In this document: positions 10,667 to 21,128 of the stretch, piece by piece
How positions within the stretch are numbered: the first letter of the stretch is position 1
How the letters are laid out: every line of letters begins with the position of its first letter
NCBI GenBank assembly: GCA_944990035.1
Contig: CALYLX010000066.1
Span: 1,178,001-1,242,000 of the forward strand
From: Clitopilus passeckerianus
Taxonomy: Eukaryota > Basidiomycota > Agaricomycetes > Agaricales > Entolomataceae
DNA length: 64,000 nucleotides
Direction: 5' to 3'
Position numbers and translations under genes: made by a program
The notes under the pieces: model-generated
What the model saw: the letters and a program-made list of their open reading frames with translations, nothing else
Databases searched by the model: none
What the model was told of the DNA's origin: nothing

Positions 10667-11746
10667 TTAATCTGAAAATCGTCTACCTTCCTTCAAGGCA
10701 TAAACCAGTCCTGGCTCAACTGCGTCCTTTGGATACCCAACGGCCTTGGACCAACACAACCATCTCTCGGCCCTGGCACCATCAACGTACTCGTCCAGCA
10801 AGCCGGCACAGATATCCACCCTCGGGTATGTTTTCGCCCAGTAAAACACGGAAGCGCCACAGGTCCCGCAACCTTCTCTGTACACTCCAGGCGAAGACTC
10901 GTACTGAACCAGTCCTTTCGGGCGCTTCGTTGCATCGTCCAAAATGATGGGTAGCGATCTTGAGGTGTCCATGATATATTTTGGGGCGACGCAGACCCAG
11001 CTTGATATGTGGCTTCCACATGTGAGTCGACAACTGGTGCAAAAGCAGTGCGAGGCGTGAAATCGAATGGGATCGTTGTGATGTTTCCCCGTGAATAGTT
11101 TCTCGTCTTCTCCCCCAGCCATGGTTGTCGGTCGGATGAGCTTGAAAGAGATGGTTTTGCAGAGGCAGTAAAAGGGCAGTGCTTCTTCGGCCGAATGCTT
11201 CGCTTGGTGCTTGGCCTTCAGTTCTTCCGTCTTCCAACCGATCTCAACCTCGGCTTCCCCAGCGTTGCTGAATCCTGGATGCCTCGACAACTCCCTCCCA
11301 TTGACCCCTCTCACAACGCCTGCCATCCCGCCATCCAACGTCGCCTCCACATTTACATGCTCCACAATCTCTACTGCCTTTTTACCCTCACCAGCCTGGG
11401 CCCATGCACCCTCCTCCAACAAGCCGGTGAACAACCCCCAGTGCTGCCCATGCGCAACGAAGAAGAATTTGGCGAAGCACTTCTTACACGAATACCTCGT
11501 CGCTCTAGCTGAGCTCTGATGCTTGGTCAACCCATCCAAGTTAGCGGGTTCGTCGACACCGTCGGAAGTGTCTGCTCGGAGAGGAACTCCAATGATGAAC
11601 ACATCGTTGATGCACATCTGTCCTGAACCATGTCTGCAGGAGGTGCAGTGACATAAATCGGTTGGATACGGGAGTCGAGCGGTTTCGAGAGCGACCTTGA
11701 AGTGATTCAGACCGCAGTGACATTTTGCTCTGAAGTAGGTTGTCAT
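10667..11746 (-). CDS. Double-domain GFA/CENP-V zinc-binding protein, copy 1
   Basis: Single exon, 359 residues, with two copies of the GFA (glutathione-dependent formaldehyde-activating enzyme/CENP-V) fold. The N-terminal domain starts at once with AKCHCGLNHFKVAL and LCHCTSCRHGSGQ, the cysteine sets that bind zinc; the C-terminal domain starts ALPFYCLCKTISFKL and continues HCFCTSCRLTCGSHISSW. Such proteins are common in fungi and some are linked to glutathione S-hydroxymethyl adducts, but most have no known substrate and I assign no reaction. ATG 11746 places the first zinc motif near residue 9, as in copy 2; the longer frame upstream is not needed. Adjacent copy 2 is about 60 percent similar by eye and on the same strand. 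Confidence 0.88.
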   Translation of the reverse strand: MTTYFRAKCHCGLNHFKVALETARLPYPTDLCHCTSCRHGSGQMCINDVFIIGVPLRADTSDGVDEPANLDGLTKHQSSARATRYSCKKCFAKFFFVAHGQHWGLFTGLLEEGAWAQAGEGKKAVEIVEHVNVEATLDGGMAGVVRGVNGRELSRHPGFSNAGEAEVEIGWKTEELKAKHQAKHSAEEALPFYCLCKTISFKLIRPTTMAGGEDEKLFTGKHHNDPIRFHASHCFCTSCRLTCGSHISSWVCVAPKYIMDTSRSLPIILDDATKRPKGLVQYESSPGVYREGCGTCGASVFYWAKTYPRVDICAGLLDEYVDGARAERWLCWSKAVGYPKDAVEPGLVYALKEGRRFSD

Positions 11747-11831
11747 CGCGAGATGGATGGGCGTTGGGGTGAGGGTGCCAAGGTACATCCAGGGGACAGA
11801 GGTGTGACTGATTGATAATATTTGGGGAGAT

Positions 11832-11868
11832 GCCAATGACGCTGAAGGAATGACAAGCATCTATCTCC
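11832..11868. repeat. Upstream block shared by both GFA genes (first copy)
   Basis: Thirty-seven bases upstream of GFA copy 1 match 13376-13410 upstream of GFA copy 2: both begin GCCAATGACGC and end TGACAAGCATCTATCTCC, with a short variable middle. Retained identity 90 bases or more from the coding starts indicates duplicated promoter sequence, possibly kept as a regulatory element. Confidence 0.7.
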
Positions 11869-12019
11869 GAGGTGGAGGCAGGCAATTTTTTAATTTCTGT
11901 TTTACGACATGTGCACTATAGGGAGGATTTATTAGTAAATGAATAAAATTCGCGGCGAAGGAAATAGACGAACCTATAGAAGTACTAAAGGGAGCTGACA
12001 GTGTCCAGGGCTCATGACG

Positions 12020-13108
12020 TTAGTCCAGAGCATTCGAGGTGGCTTGCAATCCCTCCTCCAGGGCGGGAATTATTCCAGGGAAAACTGCATCCTCCGGATA
12101 GCCAACCTCTCTCGACCAGCGTAACCACATTTCAGCTCTGACTCCTTCCACCTCCTCGTCCACCAAACCAGCACAAACGTCTACTTTTGCGACACCCTTC
12201 GACCAGTAAAACACTGAAGCCCCACACGTCCCACATGCTTCCCTGTACACTCCAGGCGAGGATTGGTATTGCACCAACCCTTTTGGCCGTCCTGCTTCCT
12301 GATCCAGGACGAGAGGCAAAGATGTCGAAGAATCGACGATATGCTTTGAGAGGACGGATATCCAGCTTGCAACATGACTCCCGCACGTCAAGCGACAACT
12401 GGTGCAAACACAGTGCAAGACATGGAATCGGATCGGATCGCTGAGATTCCTGCCCGGAACGAGTTTCGCATCACCTCCTACGGAAAGGTCGAGAGTAGTC
12501 GGACGTTGGAGCTTGAAAGAGATGTTCTTGCAGATGCAGTAAAAAGGCAAAGCCTCGTCGTCCGAATTCTCCCGCTGAGTGAGCTCCTCTGCCTTCCATC
12601 CCAGCTCAACCTCCCCATCCCCGATATAAAATCCATGCCTTAACAACCAAGCCCCCTCAAGCCCCCTCACATGGTCCGCCATCCCACCGTCCAATGTGGA
12701 CTCGATGAAGATGTGTTCCATAATCTCCGCCACCTGTTTCTCCCCCTCCTTGGGGCCCCAAGCGCGGCTCTCTAACAAAGCCGACCATATCCACCACTGC
12801 TTCCCCTCCTGAAGGAAGAAGAAGTGTGCAAAGCACCGTTTACACGAATACCGCGTGCCCCTTGGGGAGCTCTTGTACTCCAGCAACCCATCCAAGCTTG
12901 CAGGTTCGTCGGCCGTGGCACCTTCGGGTGTATCGGGTTTGAGAGGAACACCAATAATGAGCACGTCGTGGATAGAAAGCTGGCCGGTAGCGTGCCTGCA
13001 GGAGCTGCAGTGGCAGAGATTGGTTCGATATGGAAGTTTGGCTGTTGGGAATGCGACTTTGAAGTGGTTGAGCCCGCAGTGGCATTTCGCTTCAAAATAC
13101 GTTGACAT
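12020..13108 (-). CDS. Double-domain GFA/CENP-V zinc-binding protein, copy 2
   Basis: Single exon, 362 residues, paralog of the gene at 10667-11746. It starts MSTYFEAKCHCGLNHFKVAF and keeps LCHCSSCRHATGQ in the first domain. The second domain has ALPFYCICKNISFKL, HCVCTSCRLTCGSHVASW and the closing CGTCGASVFYWSK segment. All zinc-ligand cysteines visible in copy 1 are present, so both domains could be folded. The C-terminal residues after EGLQ differ from copy 1. Located head-to-tail with copy 1 with 273 bases between. As with copy 1, substrate and pathway are not evident from the sequence. Confidence 0.88.
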   Translation of the reverse strand: MSTYFEAKCHCGLNHFKVAFPTAKLPYRTNLCHCSSCRHATGQLSIHDVLIIGVPLKPDTPEGATADEPASLDGLLEYKSSPRGTRYSCKRCFAHFFFLQEGKQWWIWSALLESRAWGPKEGEKQVAEIMEHIFIESTLDGGMADHVRGLEGAWLLRHGFYIGDGEVELGWKAEELTQRENSDDEALPFYCICKNISFKLQRPTTLDLSVGGDAKLVPGRNLSDPIRFHVLHCVCTSCRLTCGSHVASWISVLSKHIVDSSTSLPLVLDQEAGRPKGLVQYQSSPGVYREACGTCGASVFYWSKGVAKVDVCAGLVDEEVEGVRAEMWLRWSREVGYPEDAVFPGIIPALEEGLQATSNALD

Positions 13109-13208
13109 TGCAGGGAATCGATGGAGGAGGGACGTCTAACTGTTTGGGTCCAGGTAGTCTCTGGAGAAAGGTTGGAGATGGGTGAGCCGAGTGATGTTGG
13201 GGTCAGGC

Positions 13209-13299
13209 TTGACCCTCTGACCCTAACCCTCCGTCAGACCCCATCGGACGGTCGGACGGTCGTTCCGACGACGAGTCAAAAAGTCCGTCAGAGGGTCAA
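13209..13299. repeat. Inverted repeat with 13-base perfect arms
   Basis: TTGACCCTCTGAC at 13209-13221 is exactly complementary to GTCAGAGGGTCAA at 13287-13299, separated by 65 bases rich in GGACGGTC repeats. It lies about 100 bases upstream of GFA copy 2. It could be a hairpin, a small terminal-inverted-repeat element, or a binding region; no target-site duplication was identified. Confidence 0.6.
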
Positions 13300-13375
13300 A
13301 CAATGCACCGTCATAACCGGCGCGAGTTCTTGACAAAATCTGCGCGATGGCTCTAAGTCATCTCAAGATTGTGAC

Positions 13376-13410
13376 GCCAATGACGCAGGGCGTGACAAGC
13401 ATCTATCTCC
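13376..13410. repeat. Upstream block shared by both GFA genes (second copy)
   Basis: Counterpart of 11832-11868, about 270 bases upstream of GFA copy 2. The shared ends GCCAATGACGC and TGACAAGCATCTATCTCC are identical and the middle differs by two bases in length. Confidence 0.7.
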
Positions 13411-13639
13411 AGTGGCAGAAAGCAGACTCGCCCCAGGGATGATTGTGGCGCGAAGGCGAGACGAGGCCGTGTTCGCGGCTGCATCGTTCTCAGCGGGGCC
13501 AATAATCACTAGAGGGGTCATTGTTAGCAAAGCGACACCTTCACGAGACAAGAATTAATGAACCTGGGTAACCCTACTGCGTCGCATCCCAATGTCATCC
13601 GACAACTCGCAGGAAGAATCTAAAAATCAAACCCTCATC

Positions 13640-15585
13640 CTAACCTGGCTCCCTCCTCCTCTCTCGAACCACCCCAGGCGACTCCAGCGGCACAAGCTCA
13701 TAGTCATCAACCGCCGTCTCCCTTGTCGTTCCCGTCGACTCCGTTCCACTCGAGCCCATAACCGTCCCACTCCCTCCACTCGTAATCCCATCCGAATCCG
13801 AATGAATTGTCTCAAAAATCATAGTTGAGAAACGCACATCGTCCGAATCCGAGAAGGTGGCTGCATTCAGATCGAATCGCGTTCTTCGCGCACCGACGCG
13901 CTGTGGGCGATGGCCGTGGCGGAAGCTTGAAGGGAGACGGTCGACAATTGTGTTTGAACGTTGTCTGAAGATTAGGAGAAGGACGCGGGTGCAGAGGATC
14001 GAGTGGATGACTCGTTGGGGACTGGGGACTACTTGTTAGAGGGCAGTTGGGTGGAGTGGTAGATGCAATGTACTCACGTTGCGAGCCAGTTGGCAAAAAC
14101 ACGCTATGATGCCTGTTGTCAGTATCATACATACTCCGATAATATCATGCAGAACTTACAGGTGCGAGCAGTGGGACCAGGATATTCGCCAGGGAGATAG
14201 CTAATGGTAAGGGGTACTCAACTTAAGTACATATCTTCGGTGATAGGCCACAAATACGAACCAAAGAGATAGAAGTAGAATATAATTCCTGCAATGAACA
14301 GATAAGGCCCGGCAACCACGAAGGGAATCAAGGATGCACCCACCGTTCTTGTACAGCCTAACGATCCAATCCGAGCGTGTCCGTTCTCGCACTGCAGAGT
14401 ACCATCAGACCCACCTCAAGTAAACCACCGAAGGAGATGCGTACTATACCGATACGCTTGAACCATGGTCAAGATAACCATCACTGTACAGCAAGAATCA
14501 GCAACCTTCTCCCCGAGGCCGATGGTTCCACATACCTGTCTCCGCAACGACAAGCAGGATATATGCAAAGAAAATTATCGAGCTCGCATGAACTAGATGA
14601 CATCCAGGAATTGGCGTATCATTCGGGGCAACTGGGAATACGAAGCAGAAGCGGAAATTAGTCGGACTTCCTGGCGCAGATGAAAAGGATACATACACAC
14701 GAGGGATTTGACCTCGAATACGGTCACAATGATAGCTGGGATATAGAGCACCTAATTTGGCGTCAACTTGCCGAATCACGCGGAAGAATCAGGGATTTGC
14801 ATACCAAAGCTAGAACACCCAGCGTGACGAGTACCCAGCGCTTCCTTTCCCATATCGCGTACGTTCGTAGCATGAGAATGGCTGTTGGAAGAGGGGTCGG
14901 AGTCAGATCCCCATCGTCAATATAATGGGTGAAAGAATTTGCCTTCGGATATCAACGTGCCCAACACGATGAACCCTGGATTGTGCAAAGAAATGATCAG
15001 GCCTCAGCTTTTCCAGAGAAAGGAACTGATTGACGTACAGGTGACGACCGCGAACAGTCTACGACAGTTCTATGTGGTGCAGAGAGGTCAGTGGGGAACT
15101 CTCGGTCAGAGACGTGAAAGCGGACCTCGGGAGAGATGGAGTTGCTGAATTTCACTGGGGAGCATATTCAGAGCATGCACGGGTAGGCGAGAATGGTAAG
15201 ACGTACGAGTGAGGGAGAGGAATGTATCAATGAGCGGCAGATATCGGTTCAGGAGGAATAATATGGAGCTAACAGCTCTTGGGTTGCTCCAGACATGAGC
15301 AATCTAGAGTAGATATCAGATGTCAAGGTCACATTGGGCGCGACAAGGAACTCAACAGACCTCCTGGTCCAGTGTACAGAGGATATCATATACCTGAGCA
15401 ATATATCAGATTATGGATATTGGGGTAAATAGACGGGTTGTACGTACCAGCACGGTCCCACTAGCCACAAGAGTGCTTTGGACGAGGGTTAGTTCGAGTA
15501 GCTGGTAACAAATCTATTAAGTATCAGAGGCTCCACAGCAAACCTCCGTACTTACCTGCGAACTCTCCGCGCTCTGTCCAGCCAT
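13640..15585 (-). CDS. DUF6533-like seven-helix membrane protein, copy B
   Basis: Paralog of copy A at 7904-9662 with the same exon order. Exon 1 is tiny (15585-15556, ten residues) and ends at a GTAAGT donor. The following exons give LLELTLVQSTLVASGTVL, the DQE segment, and VWSNPRAVSSILFLLNR with YLPLIDTFLSLT, the DUF6533 core. Later exons add hydrophobic segments, then the cytoplasmic RVIHSILCTRVLLLIFRQ shared with copy A. The tail is longer than in copy A, rich in Ser, Asp and Arg, and ends VRERRREPG at stop 13640. Unknown function; the tail, the most divergent part, suggests different cytoplasmic partners. Intermediate exon borders were not all resolved. Confidence 0.7.
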
Positions 15586-16449
15586 CGGAGGTGGGCCCTC
15601 CTCTTCTTGGGGCGACCTTCAACCAAGCAACCGTGGTCGAAGTGAGAAGGCAAGAAGCGAACCCAAAAATAAGTCCGTCTGGTCTTCCATCACCACGCGA
15701 AGAAGCCACGATACGTATACACCTTTCTGAACAAATGCGTAATTGGAACCGGCTGCGGCTGTCAAAACCCGCTGACATATGGCACATTCGTTTTACCCCG
15801 CGCTTATTTCTCCTCTCAACTTCCCAAGGAACACCCTAATTTCTGGCATCAACAACCAATCGGATTACGGTATCTTGTCGGTCCACCGGGGGCTTAGGTG
15901 AACAAAACACTGAGCTATGCCCCCCTGGCTCACGGAGGATCGCGGGAGCAATTGGCGGACTGGCTTGGGCAACCTTCTAGCCATTCAACACCTTTCCCAA
16001 GGCATTTCTAGTTCACATTGTCTAAATCAGTACAAATAAAATCAGTGCTTTGTTCAGGTTTTGGAGCGACTGTCACTTACATTGACCAATCCAGCAAGCC
16101 CCAGTTCAGTTGTTCATGCGAGATCTTGATCTTCATGAGCTTCGGTACTATTAGGCTGAACCATAAGGTCACAGCAGTATTTTATTGCATGGTTGTATCG
16201 TTGCCTGAGTGAGTCCATCGACGAGGTGACAACGTACAGATCGTGGTCAAGGACGTTTCAAGTTCGGCGCTTTTCGGGATGCGGGCCGCAAGTGGAAGTG
16301 ATTGGAAGCGTGAGTCTGATCCGTGGAAGCAGGCTTCCGAAAGCCGACGTGTAGACCTTCCGACCAGTACTAATCTCCATGGTTCCTTCAGAACCATGAC
16401 ACACTTAATATCCCAAGAAAGCGACACAGATCCAGGACTTCCTTTGAAT
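15586..16449. other. Intergenic, no gene supported
   Basis: No recognisable coding exon. A CaaX-like tail, His-Gly-Cys-Ile-Val-Ala then TGA at 16206-16208, lies here, but a stop codon 30 bases upstream leaves no room for a start and no convincing intron rescues it. In-frame codons continue upstream of the F-box start at 16450, including an alternative ATG at 16396. Confidence 0.4.
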
Positions 16450-18069
16450 ATGTCCAGAAAACTCCCTGACGAAGTCTTTGATCTCATTTTCTCATACGTC
16501 GATCATCCTGTGGACCTCTTGTCGAGTTCGCTGACATGCAAGCGTCTCTCCCATATCATTCACGAGCGCCTCTACTATCGCAATATTCGTTCTGACCTTC
16601 GTCGCACTACCCTTTGGAAGCACCTTGCTGCAAATCCTAGGCTATCATCGCAAGTGAAGGACCTGAATGTCGTGTGCGAGAGACAGCTTGTCTCCGTTCT
16701 TCCAATGGTACCCCCTTGCGTCGCCCTTGAACCGCTGGTCCAATTCGACGAAGAGAAGCCGGAGATTATGGAAGATACCGTCAATGCGCTGTCTATAGCC
16801 ATACTCTCACTTCCAAACCTTAAACGGTTCAGTTGGTGTCTTTCGCAGCTTCCTCCAGCTGTATTCAATGCTGTCGGGGAACACTGTCGCGACCTTGACG
16901 CACTCGAATTCTTCGACACCGGACAAAATGCCACCGACGAAAACGACCATACATACCATGTCCATGCTCTGTCTCGCTTTCAAAATCTGCGCCGTTTCTC
17001 ATACGTGAATCCTCTTGGATGGCGTGGATGGAGAGATCCAGAAATGCGCAATGGACGCCTCAAAGCGCTTCGGCAGCTATTGCACGAAAGGTGCCCCTCC
17101 TTGGAGGAGCTTCATCTCGAATATGAAGTCCTTTATCCACATAACCTCCCAGGTATATTCATAGGCGCGCATTGGCCGAACCTCAAACGACTGAGAGTGT
17201 CGGCTGGAGTGTTGCAGGCCGACCACGAAGACTTCTTTGCGTTACATCCCTCCATCGAAACGCTTCAGATATGTCAGCTGGATTTGCAATTTCATCGATT
17301 AGACTGCTCGGCACTACAAAATCTGCGATCCTTGGAAATAGATTGGATCATCTGTTGCCGCGATCCGGAGACGACATTGGAGTTTGGTGCTGTGGCAGAG
17401 AGGATAGTCAACTTCTCTATCACTCTACTTGTTGAACGCAAACTTTTTCCACGTGCCCGACAGAGGGTGAAAAATGGCCCCGGATTCCTCAAGGAATGGT
17501 ATAGCCTCAATTTCCTTGCGACATTCACCAATCTCCGACAACTCGTCATTCAATCTCGCCTTCAGTACCCAGACCCATTGCAGATGCTGCTACGAATTCT
17601 ACCTATCACAATCGAAAGGGTTGTATACAGGCCTCTTGAAAATCCAATCGATTTCGCCTACGAGGAACTTCCGGGTCGTAATCCGCCGAATAAAATCACT
17701 GTCCTTACCCAACTGGCCAGACGCCTGCCAAACCTCACACACCTTGGCTTCATCGATCTTCCATATGGAACATCGTCAATTTCTGAAGCCGGGGAGGAAA
17801 CGGCAGTTGCGTCTATAATCAAAACCCTCTCAGATGCTACACCCAAATTGCGTTTTGTCGGTCTTCACCTGGATCTCACCCCAGAGGTGTCCGAACGCTG
17901 GTGGATGATAGAAAGGAAGAACGACCGGGATTTCTCGTCTTGTGCGGAGGTTTTGAAAGGTGACCATCGAGAGGATACTGATATTCGTACATGGGAAGAC
18001 TATGACTGTAACTTGAGGGCTGTGAACCTGTTTGATCAACCAGACGATTACTGGGGTAGTACCTTTTGA
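16450..18069 (+). CDS. F-box protein, tandem copy 1
   Basis: Single exon of 539 residues. An F-box stands at the N-terminus (LPDEVFDLIFSYV, VDLLSSSLTCKRLSHIIHE), which in known proteins binds SKP1 in SCF ubiquitin ligases. The rest has spaced Leu-rich segments such as LPNLKRFSW, CPSLEELHLEYEV and LRSLEIDWI, consistent with a leucine-rich-repeat-like substrate platform. ATG 16450 places the F-box at residue 4; an ATG at 16396 would add 18 residues. The gene at 18306-19925 is a same-length tandem copy, about 60 percent identical by eye. The degradation target is unknown. Such F-box families are large and fast evolving in mushrooms. Confidence 0.85.
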   Translation: MSRKLPDEVFDLIFSYVDHPVDLLSSSLTCKRLSHIIHERLYYRNIRSDLRRTTLWKHLAANPRLSSQVKDLNVVCERQLVSVLPMVPPCVALEPLVQFDEEKPEIMEDTVNALSIAILSLPNLKRFSWCLSQLPPAVFNAVGEHCRDLDALEFFDTGQNATDENDHTYHVHALSRFQNLRRFSYVNPLGWRGWRDPEMRNGRLKALRQLLHERCPSLEELHLEYEVLYPHNLPGIFIGAHWPNLKRLRVSAGVLQADHEDFFALHPSIETLQICQLDLQFHRLDCSALQNLRSLEIDWIICCRDPETTLEFGAVAERIVNFSITLLVERKLFPRARQRVKNGPGFLKEWYSLNFLATFTNLRQLVIQSRLQYPDPLQMLLRILPITIERVVYRPLENPIDFAYEELPGRNPPNKITVLTQLARRLPNLTHLGFIDLPYGTSSISEAGEETAVASIIKTLSDATPKLRFVGLHLDLTPEVSERWWMIERKNDRDFSSCAEVLKGDHREDTDIRTWEDYDCNLRAVNLFDQPDDYWGSTF

Positions 18070-18305
18070 TCAAACTACGTTTCATGTATCAGCTTCCCGA
18101 ACTTGTTGGATAGCTTATTGAATAGATACTGGACATTTAGACCCATTTCTGCCGTGACCTTCAGGTAGCAGGGCAGCTGAAAGGGTGGATGCGGCCCCGA
18201 GGTTGTGATCTGTGGGACTCAAATTCCGAAAACCAACATGGGTGGCTCTTGGCATTTCGATCTCTATCACTTCACACCGTTCTTTCTTCCCCCAACATAT
18301 GTCCA

Positions 18306-19925
18306 ATGGTCCGACAAGTGCTCCAAAGCTCAAACTTTGCCCAAATTAGCTACAATGATATCCCAGACGAAGTCTTTGATCTCATTTTTTGTAACGTCGA
18401 TCGCGCTGTGGACTTGTTGTCCAGTTCGCTCTCATGCAAACGGCTCTCCAATATCATCCACGAGCATCTACACTATAACACCATTCGGTCTGATCTGCGT
18501 AGAACTGCGCTTTGGAACCACCTTTCTGCAAATCCAAGGCTCTCAGCACGGCTGAAAAGCCTCAATATCGTGCCTGAGGGGCAACCCAACCCTACCCAGC
18601 CCTTCTTAACTCCTTGTGTCATCCATGAACCTCTTGTTCAATTTTGCAACGAGGACCCACAGGCTGCCGAAGCTGCCGTTAACTCCCTTGTCACGGCCGT
18701 AATCTCCATGCCGAACCTTCAACGGTTTAGTTGGCGCCTTCCACGGCTCTCCCCAGTTGTGTTCAATGCAGTCGGGGAAAACTGCCGCAAGTTGGACACT
18801 CTCGCACTGCTTGACTGTAATCGCAGCCTTACGGTCAAACACGAATTTATAGATCATTTACATCTCCTATCTCGCTTTCGGAATCTCCGCCACTTCTCGT
18901 ACGTGAATCCTATCGGATGTCGTGGATGTAGGCGCGCAGCAGTACATATGGGACGCCTTGAAGCACTTCGGGAGCTATTGCATGACAGGTGTCCCTCTTT
19001 AGAAGAGCTTCAGCTCGAGCATGAGGTTGGATATACCCACGACATTCCAGGCATATTCGTAGGCGCGCATTGGCCAAACCTCCAGCGGCTGAGGGTCTCG
19101 GCTGCTGTATTGCAGCCGGATTACGAACAGTTCTTTGCATCGCATCCCTCCATCGAGGGGCTTCAAATATGTGAGATGGACTTGCACCTCCATCGGTTCG
19201 ACTGCTCCGCGCTACACAACTTGCAATCCCTGGATATAGACTGGATCATCTGTTACCGTGATCCAGAGACTCCTTTGGATTTTGGTGCCGCAGCGGACGG
19301 GATAGTCAACTTCTCTATCACTCTATGTACCGTGCGCCCGCATCCAGTTCGAAACATCCGCCATTACCAGAACCCTTCCACATTCCTCAGCTGGGAATGG
19401 TACAACCTCAATTTCTTGGTGAAGTTCACCCATCTTCGCCACCTCGTCATCCAATCCTCTCTTCAATTTCCCGACCCGTTGCACATGCTGTTGGAGATTG
19501 TGCCTACAACAATCGAGAAGCTTGCATATAGGGCTCTCGAAAACCCATTAAAATTCGACGACGAGGGGCCCCTCCTTGATGACTCCGTGAAATTTACTGC
19601 CCTAGCTCGGCGGATGAGGCGGTTGCCAAATCTCACTCATCTCGGCTTCATTGACCTTCCTGATGGGATAACGTCAAACCCAGAGGCTGAGAAGGGAACG
19701 ACAATTGTGTCAATACTCAAAGCCCTTTCAGATGCTGCACCCAAGTTGCACTTCGTTGGTCTTCATATGGATCCCACCCCAGAAGTATCCGAGCGATGGT
19801 GGATGATAGAACGAAGGGTTGACGGTCATTTCTCGTCTTGCATACAGGTTTCGGAGGCTGATCACCGGGATGAGACTGACATTTATACATGGGGCGTCTA
19901 CAATTGCGACTTAAGAGGTGTATGA
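18306..19925 (+). CDS. F-box protein, tandem copy 2
   Basis: Single exon, 539 residues, exactly the length of copy 1. The F-box reads IPDEVFDLIFCNV with VDLLSSSLSCKRLSNIIHE about 17 residues from ATG 18306. Leu-rich segments follow in the same order: LQRFSWRLPRL, CPSLEELQLEHEV, NLQSLDIDWIICYRDPET and LPNLTHLGFIDLP. The last 60 residues, RWWMIERRVDGHFSS and following, also match copy 1. Head-to-tail with copy 1 at 236 bases, so a recent tandem duplication. Likely an SCF substrate adaptor by family; no substrate can be named. Confidence 0.85.
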   Translation: MVRQVLQSSNFAQISYNDIPDEVFDLIFCNVDRAVDLLSSSLSCKRLSNIIHEHLHYNTIRSDLRRTALWNHLSANPRLSARLKSLNIVPEGQPNPTQPFLTPCVIHEPLVQFCNEDPQAAEAAVNSLVTAVISMPNLQRFSWRLPRLSPVVFNAVGENCRKLDTLALLDCNRSLTVKHEFIDHLHLLSRFRNLRHFSYVNPIGCRGCRRAAVHMGRLEALRELLHDRCPSLEELQLEHEVGYTHDIPGIFVGAHWPNLQRLRVSAAVLQPDYEQFFASHPSIEGLQICEMDLHLHRFDCSALHNLQSLDIDWIICYRDPETPLDFGAAADGIVNFSITLCTVRPHPVRNIRHYQNPSTFLSWEWYNLNFLVKFTHLRHLVIQSSLQFPDPLHMLLEIVPTTIEKLAYRALENPLKFDDEGPLLDDSVKFTALARRMRRLPNLTHLGFIDLPDGITSNPEAEKGTTIVSILKALSDAAPKLHFVGLHMDPTPEVSERWWMIERRVDGHFSSCIQVSEADHRDETDIYTWGVYNCDLRGV

Positions 19926-21128
19926 CTTGGCGTATACTGGGGTAGTAGTTCTTGAGTTCACATTGTAGCCTTGTAGAAAAGCTTACAGCATGGATACTAT
20001 ATCAATACTATAATTTATTGTGTATTGTTGCACAATTCTTTTGTGACCTCCAGTTACTTAGATCGGCCTCTCCAGAACCTTCCGCGCGTCTGAAGATCAG
20101 AGCTACTCGAGTGCACCATGATGCATGATATCTTTGTCCTCCCACGAAGATTGCTTACATCGGAAAGATGCGGTCCTGCCGGCCGACAACTTTCAACCTT
20201 TTTCTCTCGTAGTCCAGCTTGGCTCCTTTCGAGCTGGGAGTACCAGCCTTGGAAGGACGACCCAGTTGGCTCACCTCTTGTTTACATGCACCTGGAAACG
20301 GGCGTCATGCATCCGATTGCAGTTCTAATCCATGCCAGTCCGTCATGCATTGATATTAGGGGGTCGTACGAATCGGCGACAGAAAAACAATGGACTCCAT
20401 ATTCGGTACAGATCCCGTCGGGAACTTCTGGTGGCGCAATCCGGGAATTTGCTTCAGAAATATACTTTAACTCATTCGACCCCGCAGGAACCTCTGAAAA
20501 GTTGTTCCAGACTACGTCCAACGATAAGGATTCAATAATTTTCAGCCTTTAACCGTACTTAGGCTAAATGCCAGAGAATCTAGGTTATATGGGTCCTGGT
20601 GACCCTACAGGAACAAGGGCAGGTCCTTCTATTTTAAGTTTGTATCAAACGCTCAAGACGCAGGCAGTACGTCGGCCCACGCTCTACCACCGCAGATCTT
20701 GCTGTTTTCACCTTGTATGCCGAGCAGGAATAGATCCTTATGTATTTGGGCTGGTTTGTTGCACACCACTTGGCGAGCAGCAACGTGTACTTCCACAGAT
20801 AAATGGGCTAACCCCGCCAAAAATAGTTCTGCCCATGATGGCCCAGATTCTTTCCAATCCAATTGACCACCCATTTGTCTCCAAGCTTTGATTCACGACG
20901 ACTATCAGCGTTTCCCACATCAATTAAGCCAAGATTTGGGCCTGCTGGATTAGCTGCTTGGATGTCACTTGAGGACACTGCGAGAGACCTGAATGTGCAT
21001 TCAGTATTGACTCTGGCCATGATCTTACCAATTTGCCTCAGCTTCATAAATGACGCCTTGCATATTCTTGGAGAAAGTAACCTCTTTTCTAATTCGAAAA
21101 GCACGATTCCGATAATCTCTGCCTCTAG
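19926..21128. other. Intergenic or poorly resolved 5' region
   Basis: ORFs at 20118-20552 and 20808-21131 are frame shadows of one another with no domain. A plus-strand segment starting MSLEDTARDLN at 20961 may be the first exon of the seven-helix gene that follows, since that family often begins with a short acidic helix, but I could not join it in phase. Confidence 0.35.

Noticed and set aside
13209..13230. Telomere-type repeat (ACCCTAACCCT)
   Set aside because: Fewer than two complete units; too short to call an internal telomeric tract.
16173..16208. CaaX-like tail His-Gly-Cys-Ile-Val-Ala before a stop on the plus strand
   Set aside because: An in-frame TAA lies 30 bases upstream and no start codon or convincing intron joins it to an upstream exon.
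20118..20552. Plus-strand ORF of 144 residues
   Set aside because: No domain, no exon partners, and competing ORFs on the opposite strand cover the same bases.
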